From Bacteroidales bacterium (GTDB taxonomy: Bacteria; Bacteroidota; Bacteroidia; Bacteroidales; G3-4614), in assembly GCA_017559955.1 (NCBI GenBank), contig JAFYPQ010000046.1, positions 1-39,001 on the forward strand: DNA of 39,001 nt, written 5' to 3'. How positions within the stretch are numbered: the first letter of the stretch is position 1; each line of letters begins with the position of its first letter. Positions 16,450 through 25,500 of the stretch are shown here, piece by piece. The notes beneath the pieces are model-generated. The model saw only the letters and a program-made list of their open reading frames with translations. It did no database searches and was not told the origin of the DNA. Made by a program: the position numbers and the translations under genes.

Positions 16450-17859
16450 ATGATAAAACAAATTGGCGTAATAAAGAACTTAGTGATATTCTTCATATTG
16501 ATACCAATTTTCTTTTCATGCAAAGAAGATAATCGCAAGGTAATATATCGTGATTGGGCTGAAATTAAGTCAGAAGGAGTATTACGAGCAATAACAATGC
16601 CCAACTCAACATCGTATTTCTTATACAGAGGAGAGGAGATGGGCTATGAATACGAATTCATCAAACAATTTGCCGATACACACAATCTAAAACTTGAAAT
16701 AGTTGTTGCCGATTCATTCGAAAATATCATCGAACTTTTATCGCAAGGCGAGGGAGATGTAGTAGTATATGATATGCCGGTAAATTTAAATAAGAAGTTA
16801 TCATTTATACATTGTGGTCCCGAGATGATAACAAATCAGGTATTGGTACAACGAAACGATTCTACAAAAATAACGAATGTAAAAGAGATAGTAGGAAAAA
16901 CAATATATGTAGAGAAGGGAACCCGATATGAGGTGAGAGCTAAAAATCTAAATAAAGAGATTGGAGGGGGAATAGATATATTATACACAACAAACGATAC
17001 CTCAACCGCAGAGGGCTTTATAGATGCCGTAGCCAATGGATATATCGATTATACCATTTCCGACAATGTCAGTGCCGCCCTCAACAAAAGTTATTATCAT
17101 AATTTGAATATAAATTTAGAAGTCGGATTTTCGCAACGTAGTGCGTGGCTTGTAAATAAAGAGAGCCCGATATTGGCAGATAGTATAAACTCATGGGTAG
17201 CCAATAATAATAAGAGTAAAAAATATATCTCTACATTGCAGAAGTATTTTAAAATGAGCAAGTGGGGAAGCGAACACATATCTCCTAAACAGATGGCTAT
17301 ATCGCTTAAAGATGGAATAATATCTCCATACGATCACCTTTTCAAACAATACGCCGATAGTATAGGTTGGGATTGGAGGCTATTGGCCTCTATGGCATAT
17401 AACGAATCGCAATTTGATTCTTCTCTTGTTTCGTGGGCAGGAGCAAGAGGAATAATGCAACTAATGCCTTCAACAGCAAAGCATTTTAGCGATGAAGGTT
17501 GGGATATGTCAAACAATAGAGAGAATATAGCCGCAGCTACCAGATATATAGCATCATTGAACAAAAGCCTAAGAAGAAAGGTTGAAGATAAAGATGAGAG
17601 AGTAAAATTTATTTTAGCATCTTATAATTCAGGTTTGGGACATATATTCGATGCAATAGCTCTTGCCGAAAAATACGACCGAAATCCTCAAGTATGGTTC
17701 GAAAATACGGCGGAAGCACTAAAACTTAAAAATTTCCCTGAGTATTATAACGACTCTGTATGTAAATGTGGATACTTCAGAGGTAAAGAGACGTTGGCAT
17801 ATGTCGAAAAAGTGATTGAATTATACGAATTTTACAAACAAAATATGGCTGAGAAATAG
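16450..17859 (+). CDS. mltF: MltF-like membrane-bound lytic murein transglycosylase
   Basis: A lipoprotein with two domains: a periplasmic solute-binding (SBP_bac_3-like) module (about 40-260 of the longer form) and a C-terminal SLT domain with the catalytic Glu in MAYNESQFDSSLVSWAGARGIMQLMPSTA. It cleaves glycan strands to 1,6-anhydroMurNAc ends; the SBP module is a regulator in MltF. I prefer the ATG at 16450, giving a clean signal peptide ending PIFFSC with Cys24 lipidated. An in-frame ATG at 16432 adds six residues and is the alternative. Later SLT motifs (ILASYNSGLGHI and YVEKVIELYEFY) are present. It is probably monocistronic; 170 bases separate it from the next gene. Confidence 0.92.
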   Translation: MIKQIGVIKNLVIFFILIPIFFSCKEDNRKVIYRDWAEIKSEGVLRAITMPNSTSYFLYRGEEMGYEYEFIKQFADTHNLKLEIVVADSFENIIELLSQGEGDVVVYDMPVNLNKKLSFIHCGPEMITNQVLVQRNDSTKITNVKEIVGKTIYVEKGTRYEVRAKNLNKEIGGGIDILYTTNDTSTAEGFIDAVANGYIDYTISDNVSAALNKSYYHNLNINLEVGFSQRSAWLVNKESPILADSINSWVANNNKSKKYISTLQKYFKMSKWGSEHISPKQMAISLKDGIISPYDHLFKQYADSIGWDWRLLASMAYNESQFDSSLVSWAGARGIMQLMPSTAKHFSDEGWDMSNNRENIAAATRYIASLNKSLRRKVEDKDERVKFILASYNSGLGHIFDAIALAEKYDRNPQVWFENTAEALKLKNFPEYYNDSVCKCGYFRGKETLAYVEKVIELYEFYKQNMAEK

Positions 17860-17920
17860 ATATTTATAACAAAATGTAAAAAAAATATCTTTTTATGTTG
17901 AAAAAAATATTAAAAAGAAG

Positions 17921-17951
17921 TTGTTTTTATTAATTAAAATATATAGCTTTG
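17921..17951 (+). promoter_or_regulatory. Promoter of the DUF3332 lipoprotein gene
   Basis: TTG at 17921-17923, a 20-base spacer and TAGCTTTG at 17944-17951, a good -33/-7 match. The predicted leader is about 70 bases, A-rich, with a small GGGA/TCCC hairpin near 17988-17999. Confidence 0.7.
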
Positions 17952-18028
17952 AAATCGTTAATCAAACAGATAAAACTTTAAATAAACGGGAGTAATCCCA
18001 ATAGTATTCACTTATAAATTAAATTATT

Positions 18029-18574
18029 ATGAAAAGAAACAAACTTAACATTGCGTTAGCATTATTGATTTGCGGTAGTTTGACTTTCTCATCTTGTATC
18101 GGTTCATTTGGGCTAACACACAAAACTCTTGATTGGAATAAGAGTATTGGTAATAAATGGGTAAACGAAGTAGTATTCTTCTGCTTTATGATTATCCCTG
18201 TATATGAAATCACAGCGTTGGCAGATGTGTTGGTTCTTAACTCAATAGAGTTCTGGAAGGGAACAAATCCTGTATATGGAAGCAAATTTGTTGAGGGAGA
18301 AAACAGTAAATATGTAATCAACAGCCACGAAAAAGGATATACTATCACAGACCAAAATACAAACGAAACTGTAGAGTTGGTATATGATAATACAGATGAC
18401 AGCTGGAGTGCAGTTGTAAATGGAGAAAGCCACAAATTCTTAACATTCATCGACGACAACAATGTTAATGTATATGACCAATTTGGTAATGCAACAACAG
18501 TAGAGTTGAGCGAGAGTGGAGTATTGGCATACAAAGATGTTGTAAAAGCATTACAACCTGTAGCAATGAAATAA
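18029..18574 (+). CDS. DUF3332-family lipoprotein
   Basis: A 181-residue protein whose signal peptide ends LTFSSC (Cys23 lipidated). It continues IGSFGLTHKTLDWNKSIGNKWVNEVVFF, then a hydrophobic stretch IIPVYEITALADVLVLNSIEFWKGTNPV. This is the DUF3332 pattern, including 'N..W..S.gNkwvNE' and 'D.lVlNsIEFW.G.NP'. The C-terminal half is polar, beta-rich and more variable. Function is unknown. The hydrophobic stretch may be a second membrane-associated element. It has its own promoter and a strong terminator, so it is a single-gene unit and looks well expressed. Confidence 0.85.
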   Translation: MKRNKLNIALALLICGSLTFSSCIGSFGLTHKTLDWNKSIGNKWVNEVVFFCFMIIPVYEITALADVLVLNSIEFWKGTNPVYGSKFVEGENSKYVINSHEKGYTITDQNTNETVELVYDNTDDSWSAVVNGESHKFLTFIDDNNVNVYDQFGNATTVELSESGVLAYKDVVKALQPVAMK

Positions 18575-18597
18575 TAATAAAACTATTTCATACATCA

Positions 18598-18629
18598 AAA
18601 AAGAGCATTCCTTGGGATGCTCTTTTTTT
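18598..18629 (+). terminator. Terminator after the DUF3332 gene
   Basis: The stem pairs AAAGAGCATTC with GGATGCTCTTT (one G-U pair) around a CTTG loop, then a run of T to 18629. The left A-run also allows function on the other strand. Confidence 0.88.
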
Positions 18630-18668
18630 GTAGAAACGCTTTTAGAGAGAAAAGAGTTAAGAGTAATA

Positions 18669-18693
18669 GTAGGGACGAGGCTTGCCATGTCCG
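18669..18693. repeat. 25-base GTAGGGAC...GTCCG inverted element, copy 1
   Basis: The ends GTAGGGAC and GTCCG flank an imperfect hairpin (GGAC-GA-GGC-TT-GCC-AT-GTCC). A second element of the same 25-base length with the same ends and a different core is at 38315-38339. The rest of the 18630-18813 gap has only the heptamer array at 18724 and a small TTGCG/CGCAA hairpin near 18710. Confidence 0.6.
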
Positions 18694-18723
18694 AAAGAAA
18701 AGTAATCTATTGCGTTCGCAAGA

Positions 18724-18744
18724 TGTTAGTTGTTAGTTCGGTAA
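18724..18744. repeat. Heptamer array between DUF3332 and patatin genes
   Basis: Reads tgttagt-tgttagt-tcggtaa, the complement of the ACTAACA unit seen at 940, 22517 and 38515. Confidence 0.55.
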
Positions 18745-18813
18745 TTTGTGCTATTGTTCTTATAAAAACGGTAACTGTTGAGTTTGCAGGTTGTTAGCCT
18801 CAGCCCCAAAAAA

Positions 18814-21132
18814 CTACTCCACAAACTTGGGATTATACATAAGAATACCAAAATTAATACCGAAGTTCCAATTCTTCTTGGGATATGAATAGTAATTGGT
18901 AAACATACTTATCGAAGCAAACGGAAGGTTGTAAGCAATTGTTATCTCTCCCATAAACTCGGGATTACGCATAAACTTGCCATAAACAGCTCTTTCGTTA
19001 TTCGAGGGCGATTGTTCTATTTTAAAGAACGGAGTAAAACAATAAAAATCTCCTCTTAATTGTAGATTTTTTACAATATGCCATATAGGAATCACACCGG
19101 CTGCAACATATTGATTAGCCCTAAAAGCCTCGTTGAAAACCGTCTTACTATGAGGTGTCGGAGTAAATGCAGGGGCTTGAACAATTGTTGAAGTATATGT
19201 AGCATTAAAATTCTTGGTAGAAAGTAGTATATCCCCTAATATGCCAATACTGAAATGTTTGTTTGGGTTAAAATATTTTGATGCGTTGGCATGCATAACT
19301 AACCATGAGTGGCGTTTTTTATCTATAACCTCTCCCTTATCTGCGGGTTTGTATTTCTCTTTTCCTGAGACGAACTCTCCCACAATAGAGACCTTCTTGC
19401 CACTCGAGGGATACATCAAGTTGTTTAGAGTATTATGTTCGAATTTGGCAGAACCCATAAATAGACTGTAACTACTCCTGTCATTTGGAGTATTCGCATA
19501 ATCAATTACATTAGAGGGGTAGAAAGTGTCGGTTAAATAACCATAGCCCAACGAAATTTCAGCCTTACTTCCGGTTAAAAAAGGCAACCCCACTTTTAAT
19601 TTGGCAAAAGCCTCCTGATTAGATATAAATGTAGGAGCCTCCTTTTGAACAAAGAGACGTTCGCTTTCATAATATTTCTTTTTTGAGAATACACCCATAA
19701 GCTTAAGATATACAGGCAATCTGCTGGGTAACTCAAATTTTATCGATGCCATACCCGAGTTGTACGATCTGCCAATATAACCATTAATATCAATGTCTAA
19801 TGAATATAAACTTAGAGTCTTATATTTAGCATCAAGATACATCATGTTGGTACTGCCTGAAGATACGTAACCCCCTAAGCCGAATTCAAACTTATCTTTC
19901 AAATTTGCATCTAAAATAAGAGTAAATAAGCCTGTCTCCTCATTATAAATGGCGTGAGGAACCATATCCGAAATTTTATTATCAGACATTAGCTTGTAAT
20001 AGGCATTCTCCATACCTTCTAAGTCAAGAATGTCGGCTGAATCTTTTTCAACTTCAAATTGTTTTCGAATAAATGTCTGTTGGGTATTATTTCCTCCGGT
20101 TACAATAATTTTGTCAAATACAAGTTGGGGAGTTCTGCTTTTCCAATCGGCACGTTGCATAGCTTTGGCATTTTTCGGAACACGTCTTTCAACTCTGCTC
20201 TTAATAGAGTCAGCCATTGCCATACCCTTTTCATAACCTAATTTATAAATCATGTCGGCTTTGGGGAAATCCAGAAGACCTACAATAGTATCCAATTTAA
20301 AGGATATTAAGATACCTTCCTCCTTATCAACATTATAGTCGGTCTTTTGCATAACCATAGCATCCAATTGAGCCATAATGTCTCCCTCTTTTGGATTTGT
20401 AGGATCGCTTGCAACTTTGCTACCGATGATAAAATCGGGGGCGAAATCTTCTCGCATAATATCAATAGGGAAATTATTATATATACCCCCGTCATATAAT
20501 AAAATGCTATCTTTCTCGATAGGTTTAAAAACAAAAGGAAATGTCATCGAAGCTCTTACTGCATCACCTAAATCACCCTCTTTAAAAACAACAGGTCTCT
20601 TGTTGAATACATCAGAAGCAACGCATCTGAACGGAACAAAAAGATTGTCGAAATTACCTTTCGATTGAGCCGTATAAGTACTGAATAGCTCCAAAAAACC
20701 ATAGTTCATTGGAGTCGGATTAATCAAACTCGAAGGTAAAAAGTTAGTGGAAATTTTTTTTGACCCCTCACCTATACTTAAATTAATAGATGCAAATCGA
20801 GGTGTGGGTTCGCTTTTTCTAAAATAAAATTGATGTTCTTTGCTTATTACACCTGTTGACCAACTCTCAAATTGAGGAGATTTAATAACATCGAGCATCT
20901 CCTCAGGAGAGTAGCCCATAGCATACAATGCTCCGACAATGGCACCCATCGAAGTTCCTGTAACATAGTCAATTGGGATTTCATTCTCTTCAAGAGCCTT
21001 AATAACTCCTATATGGGCAATACCTTTTGCTCCACCTCCGCTCATAACCAAACCAACACTTTGAGCAAAAGCATTAGTTTGAATTAAAATAAGAGCCACA
21101 ATAATAAAAAATAACTTGTGGAGCAGTTTCAT
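18814..21132 (-). CDS. Patatin-like phospholipase fused to an outer-membrane beta-barrel
   Basis: A 772-residue protein with a signal peptide (about 1-24) and an N-terminal patatin domain: oxyanion loop SGGGAKG (31-37), nucleophile elbow GTSMG with Ser61, and the Asp of the catalytic dyad in YDGG (Asp214). About residues 330-400 resemble a POTRA-like linker (VFDKIIVTGGNNTQQTFIRKQF). The C-terminal part is strand-rich like BamA/TpsB-type surface-antigen barrels. The layout recalls type Vd proteins such as PlpD of Pseudomonas; here the lipase may stay anchored. It probably hydrolyses phospholipid acyl chains at the outer membrane or outside. It lies 21 bases downstream of serB, probably in one transcript. 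No truncation seen. Confidence 0.9.
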   Translation of the reverse strand: MKLLHKLFFIIVALILIQTNAFAQSVGLVMSGGGAKGIAHIGVIKALEENEIPIDYVTGTSMGAIVGALYAMGYSPEEMLDVIKSPQFESWSTGVISKEHQFYFRKSEPTPRFASINLSIGEGSKKISTNFLPSSLINPTPMNYGFLELFSTYTAQSKGNFDNLFVPFRCVASDVFNKRPVVFKEGDLGDAVRASMTFPFVFKPIEKDSILLYDGGIYNNFPIDIMREDFAPDFIIGSKVASDPTNPKEGDIMAQLDAMVMQKTDYNVDKEEGILISFKLDTIVGLLDFPKADMIYKLGYEKGMAMADSIKSRVERRVPKNAKAMQRADWKSRTPQLVFDKIIVTGGNNTQQTFIRKQFEVEKDSADILDLEGMENAYYKLMSDNKISDMVPHAIYNEETGLFTLILDANLKDKFEFGLGGYVSSGSTNMMYLDAKYKTLSLYSLDIDINGYIGRSYNSGMASIKFELPSRLPVYLKLMGVFSKKKYYESERLFVQKEAPTFISNQEAFAKLKVGLPFLTGSKAEISLGYGYLTDTFYPSNVIDYANTPNDRSSYSLFMGSAKFEHNTLNNLMYPSSGKKVSIVGEFVSGKEKYKPADKGEVIDKKRHSWLVMHANASKYFNPNKHFSIGILGDILLSTKNFNATYTSTIVQAPAFTPTPHSKTVFNEAFRANQYVAAGVIPIWHIVKNLQLRGDFYCFTPFFKIEQSPSNNERAVYGKFMRNPEFMGEITIAYNLPFASISMFTNYYSYPKKNWNFGINFGILMYNPKFVE

Positions 21133-21153
21133 AAAAATACTTACAAACTTAAA

Positions 21154-22395
21154 TTAATCGTTAAGCGGTGAGTTATAATAAGAGTCTTTAAATCCCAAGA
21201 AATAGAGTATGCCATCCAATCCTATGGTTGAAATAGATTGTTTGGTATTTGCCTTAACCTTTGGTTTTGCGTGGAAGGCAATACCCAAACCGGCTGTGTT
21301 CAGCATTGGAATATCGTTCGCACCATCTCCAACGGCAATGGTTTGAGCTATATTCACATTCTCAATTTGAGCCAACAAACGTAAAAGTTCTGCTTTACGT
21401 TTGCCATCTACAATATCTCCAACATACTTTCCGGTAAGTTTTCCGTCAACCACTTCAAGTTCGTTGGCATAAACGTAATCTATGCCGAATTTACGTTTAA
21501 GGTACTCTCCGAAATATGTAAAACCTCCCGAAAGAATGGCGATTTTAAATCCAACGGTTTTCAAAGTTTTCATTAAACGTTCAATACCCTCTGTCATAGG
21601 CAGATTTTCAGCAATATCTTTCATTACGCTTACATCTAATCCTTCCAATAGAGCAACACGGCGGGTAAAGCTCTCGTGGAAATCAATTTCGCCTCTCATT
21701 GCCGATTCGGTAATTTCTCTCACTTCTTTACCAACACCTGCACGGTCGGCAAGTTCATCGATAACCTCAGTTTCTATAAGAGTAGAGTCCATATCGAAGC
21801 AAATCAATCTTCGTGTGCGGCGGAAAATATTATCCTCTTGGAACGAAATATCAATACTTAGGCGAGATGAAAGTTCGATAAACATCGCCTGCATTTTGTT
21901 TTTATCTTTGGGAGTTCCTCTGACCGAAAGTTCAATACACGATACACCCTCTTCGGTTTCAACCTCTTCCAAAGGCATACGTCCCGTCAAGCGTCTTATT
22001 GCATCAATATTAAGTTCGTTTTCGGCAACAATCTTTGTAACCTCTCCAATCTGTTCGGCAGTAACCCTTCGTCCGAGAATAGTAATAATATATCTGCTTT
22101 TACCTTGGCGTCCAACCCAACTATTATACTCCTCTTCGCTTACGGGAGAGAAACGAATATTGATACCAATTTCCGTAGCTTTAAAAAGAAGTTCCTTAAT
22201 AATATATCCCGAATTCTGGCTGTTGGTAGCAAACAAAATACCCAACGATAGCGAGTGGTGAATATCTGCCTGACCAATATCCAATATAATAGCATTATAT
22301 TTAGCCAAAATGTTGGTTAACGCACTTGTAACACCGGGGCGGTCATCACCTGTAATCTGAACAAGAATAATCTCTTTCTTATTAAGCTCTTCCAT
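21154..22395 (-). CDS. serB: Phosphoserine phosphatase with N-terminal ACT domains
   Basis: A 413-residue enzyme for the last step of serine synthesis. The N-terminal half has two ACT-like modules (about 8-90, beginning ILVQITGDDRPGVTSALTNIL, and about 100-180), a form known from other SerB proteins with regulatory domains. The HAD phosphatase domain has motif I FDMDSTLIETE (nucleophile Asp201, Asp203), motif II ILSGGF and motif III-IV AVGDGANDIPML. The ACT modules suggest allosteric control, perhaps by serine. It is followed after 21 bases by the patatin gene. No promoter match in the 115-base gap upstream was convincing. Confidence 0.95.
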   Translation of the reverse strand: MEELNKKEIILVQITGDDRPGVTSALTNILAKYNAIILDIGQADIHHSLSLGILFATNSQNSGYIIKELLFKATEIGINIRFSPVSEEEYNSWVGRQGKSRYIITILGRRVTAEQIGEVTKIVAENELNIDAIRRLTGRMPLEEVETEEGVSCIELSVRGTPKDKNKMQAMFIELSSRLSIDISFQEDNIFRRTRRLICFDMDSTLIETEVIDELADRAGVGKEVREITESAMRGEIDFHESFTRRVALLEGLDVSVMKDIAENLPMTEGIERLMKTLKTVGFKIAILSGGFTYFGEYLKRKFGIDYVYANELEVVDGKLTGKYVGDIVDGKRKAELLRLLAQIENVNIAQTIAVGDGANDIPMLNTAGLGIAFHAKPKVKANTKQSISTIGLDGILYFLGFKDSYYNSPLND

Positions 22396-22509
22396 AGCGT
22401 AAAGATAATTAATTACAACACACTTAATAGTTGGTGGCTAAGTTACAAATTTTTATTAATATGAGGAATACTTCTTTTCTTTCCTTTTAGACCTTTCAGC
22501 TTTTTTTAG

Positions 22510-22523
22510 GCTAAAAACTAACA
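22510..22523. repeat. Heptamer pair overlapping the M60 protease stop codon
   Basis: gctaaaa-actaaca, two 7-base units, include the stop codon (22511-22513) and the last codons of the protease gene. Identical to the unit pair at 933-946 after rodA. The rest of 22396-22509 is A/T-rich without a named feature. Confidence 0.55.
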
Positions 22524-25500
22524 ATTTTTTTCCCTTTAACAATATAAACTCCTTTTACAAGTCCCTCTAAATTCTCTGCATTTTTTAATACCAATTTACC
22601 GGTAATGTCGTAAACATCAGCAGGGAATATAGATTCATTGTTCTCTGTAACTTCAATGGCTGTAGCCTCTCCGTTAAACGATATTATGTATCTGTCGTAT
22701 TTTGTCTCTCCGTTAAATTTCAAAATGGTTTCAAAAGGCAACCATTCGTTTTGTAACTTTTCAAAACCGCCCTCAACATACTCAAAAGAGTTTCCTACAT
22801 TCTCTGCGTTCTTATATGTTGCTACCAAAACAGCTTCTCCATTACCAACACTCATGCTCTCGGGCGTAGCCTTTATATTTACATTTTCGGCACCTATAAC
22901 AATATTACCTGCTGTCTCGGAATATACCAAATATGGAGTATTTGCACTTATCACTCCGTTATACGAAGTAAAGTTTACCATGTTGCCATTAACCGAGTCA
23001 AACACGTAAACATCTCCATTAATGTTGGTTGTCGAGCAATCGAATGGTAATACAACAAACTTCATATCGTAGGCACCAATCTCTCTGTCAAAACTTAACT
23101 CTGCTGCAGTGAAGTTGCTGGGAGTGTAGAAATTGTCATTCTCGGTAAGAGCAATTGATGAGGCCATATTGTAGCCATTAACCACATTCACACCTCCTGT
23201 AAGCGATGCAGGTGCATTATATTTGTTGCTTCCCGATACAAATGCAATTGCATTATCTTTAAGTTCGGGAGCCTCACCATTAGTGAATACAATCTTTTTG
23301 TCATTTTTGCCATAGTAAACATCTAATGAGTATAGCGTTTTAGATGCATTGGCAATCTTTAGATCCTCACCATTGGCATCTGATGCAACAATATCAAAGT
23401 TTCCACCCAATGAGTTCAAAATTTCTGTGGGAATAGTAAATGATTTTGTATTGGCAATATAAACCAATTCACCCTCTTTGTCGTACACTTTAAAACCAAC
23501 AGCACCATCACCTTCAATAGTAACATTGCCGTTGTTAATAGTGTATTTATAACCACTACATTTGTATTCATCAGAGTAGTCCCCTAATTGACCAACATCT
23601 CCAACTTGCCCAATTGGGTGTTCGTTATTAAAATCACCTTTAACAGCTCCCGCAGGCATACCTGCATAGTTTACAGGTGAAGGTTTAATACGGTCATCAA
23701 TAAACACAATGTTATTGTTTTTAGGATAGTTTTTGCTCTTTATATAGTTTAAAGTCTCTTCAATATCTTGGTTAACAGTTGTTGGATTGGTATCAATGTA
23801 ATAACTTCCGTAGTCATCTTTGTAGTATCCTAAACTATAGCCATTGTTTTGAGGAACCTCAAAAAATCCGAAAACCTTAAAGAACTCGGTTAAATCCTCG
23901 CCGGCAACATCGCATGCGTAGCGAACAAATTTCAGACTCTCGTCTTTTAGACGAATAGTAACACCCTGTCTTCTATCCAAGTGGTCGTTACGCAATGCTC
24001 TATAAAGGTTGGGGTAGAAATCGGGATTATTACCTAAAACATGATAGTAGTAATAAAGTTTAGTGTACATCAAGCATTGCTCCCAAATATCACGAGCAGT
24101 CCAATGTACTCCATTTGAAAAATTGTTGATAGTCGTTGAAAGTTCATCGGCACGCATAGTAAAACGACCTTGCTCATACACAGCTACATTCGAGAATAGG
24201 TTATTTGAAACCTCAGTACAACCTATCATATTAATAACATTTTGGTGAATATGACCGTTCTCGTGGGCAGGACCCCAAATAGCGCCTGTTGTATTCATCT
24301 CCTCATAACTCATTACACTCGAAAGCGTAGTCTCGTTATAGTATGTGCCATAAGAACTTGCATACATATAACTATTGTTTATCGATGAAGCAACCAAAAG
24401 GTTATTGAAATAGCCCTCATAATCCTCATATCCCATCAAATTATGTTGCGATTTTATAATATTATCCCAAATATTCAACAGCTCTACCATATAAAGAGGA
24501 CAATATTGCTTTACCAAATCCCGGTTCATATTAAACATCAGGTAGTTGGTTTTTAAATTAACCACGCTGTTCTCTTTAAGCAGATAACTTTGAAGTTTAC
24601 TCCAATCCATATTGGTGTCGCCTTTTGTTAAGTCAAAGTAACCATTAACCTTACCTCCCTCTATATGAATTTTAATATCCTCAATATCCGATAATTTAGG
24701 ATATGAGTAGTTACCGTTATCATCTTTGGTAACTTCAGCATTGTAGTAAACAAATAGGTTGGCATCTTCGCTTAAAATGATAGAGTTCAAGCCTTTAGTT
24801 AAATTAGAACAAGCTCCTGAGCTATTAGTGCCACTAACAATCTCAATTTGCAACGTAGTGCCAGATGGAATATCGCTATCAACAAAAATCAGAATAACAT
24901 CTCCACTTTTACCACAAATACCTGTTGGATTACTCAAACGGCTAAAACAATATCCATTACCCGTAATTTCAGTCCAACCATTCCAGTCCCAGTCGCTATA
25001 AACCTTGTAGTCGGCAATGCGGAAACTCTTCTCGGTCTTATCCCAGCTGCTTTCATATGTAGCCCACGACTCGTTTTTAACCTTAAATATCATCTCCCTC
25101 AAAATAGGGTTTGTAACACCTTTACTATCAAGATGGGCAGTTAAAACAACATCAGGTAGCGATTTATACTCCGATTTAAGTTGAGTACAAGCATAGTCAT
25201 CGAAGAATTGCATAAGTTGTGATTGAATAATATTCTTATTCTCCTGCAACTCTTTAAAATTGTTGTATTCTGTTTTTGCCTCCTCAATCTCCTCTTCAGT
25301 TGCATTACACTCCTTTAAGCACCATACCGAAGCAGGAGTATCAGTGTACCAACCAACAACATAATTGCTTTGGCTTGCAGCACAGTGTAAACCAACGGTG
25401 CTGTAATCGCTTATGGTAAAAGTTGAAGTCCATTTGTCTGATCCATTCTCAATGGCAAAAGTATTTTGTGAAGTGCCGGTACTATAAGGAACCGAAAAAG

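Noticed and set aside
17952..18028. Possible riboswitch in the DUF3332 leader
   Set aside because: Only one small hairpin (GGGA/TCCC) is visible; no known riboswitch core.
18612..18797. 61-codon frame after the DUF3332 terminator
   Set aside because: Starts inside the terminator hairpin and spans the 25-base element and the heptamer array.
21482..22261. 259-codon open frame antisense to serB
   Set aside because: Entirely within serB; the peptide is Ser/Ile/Leu/Arg-rich with no motif. Long antisense frames are expected in this codon usage.
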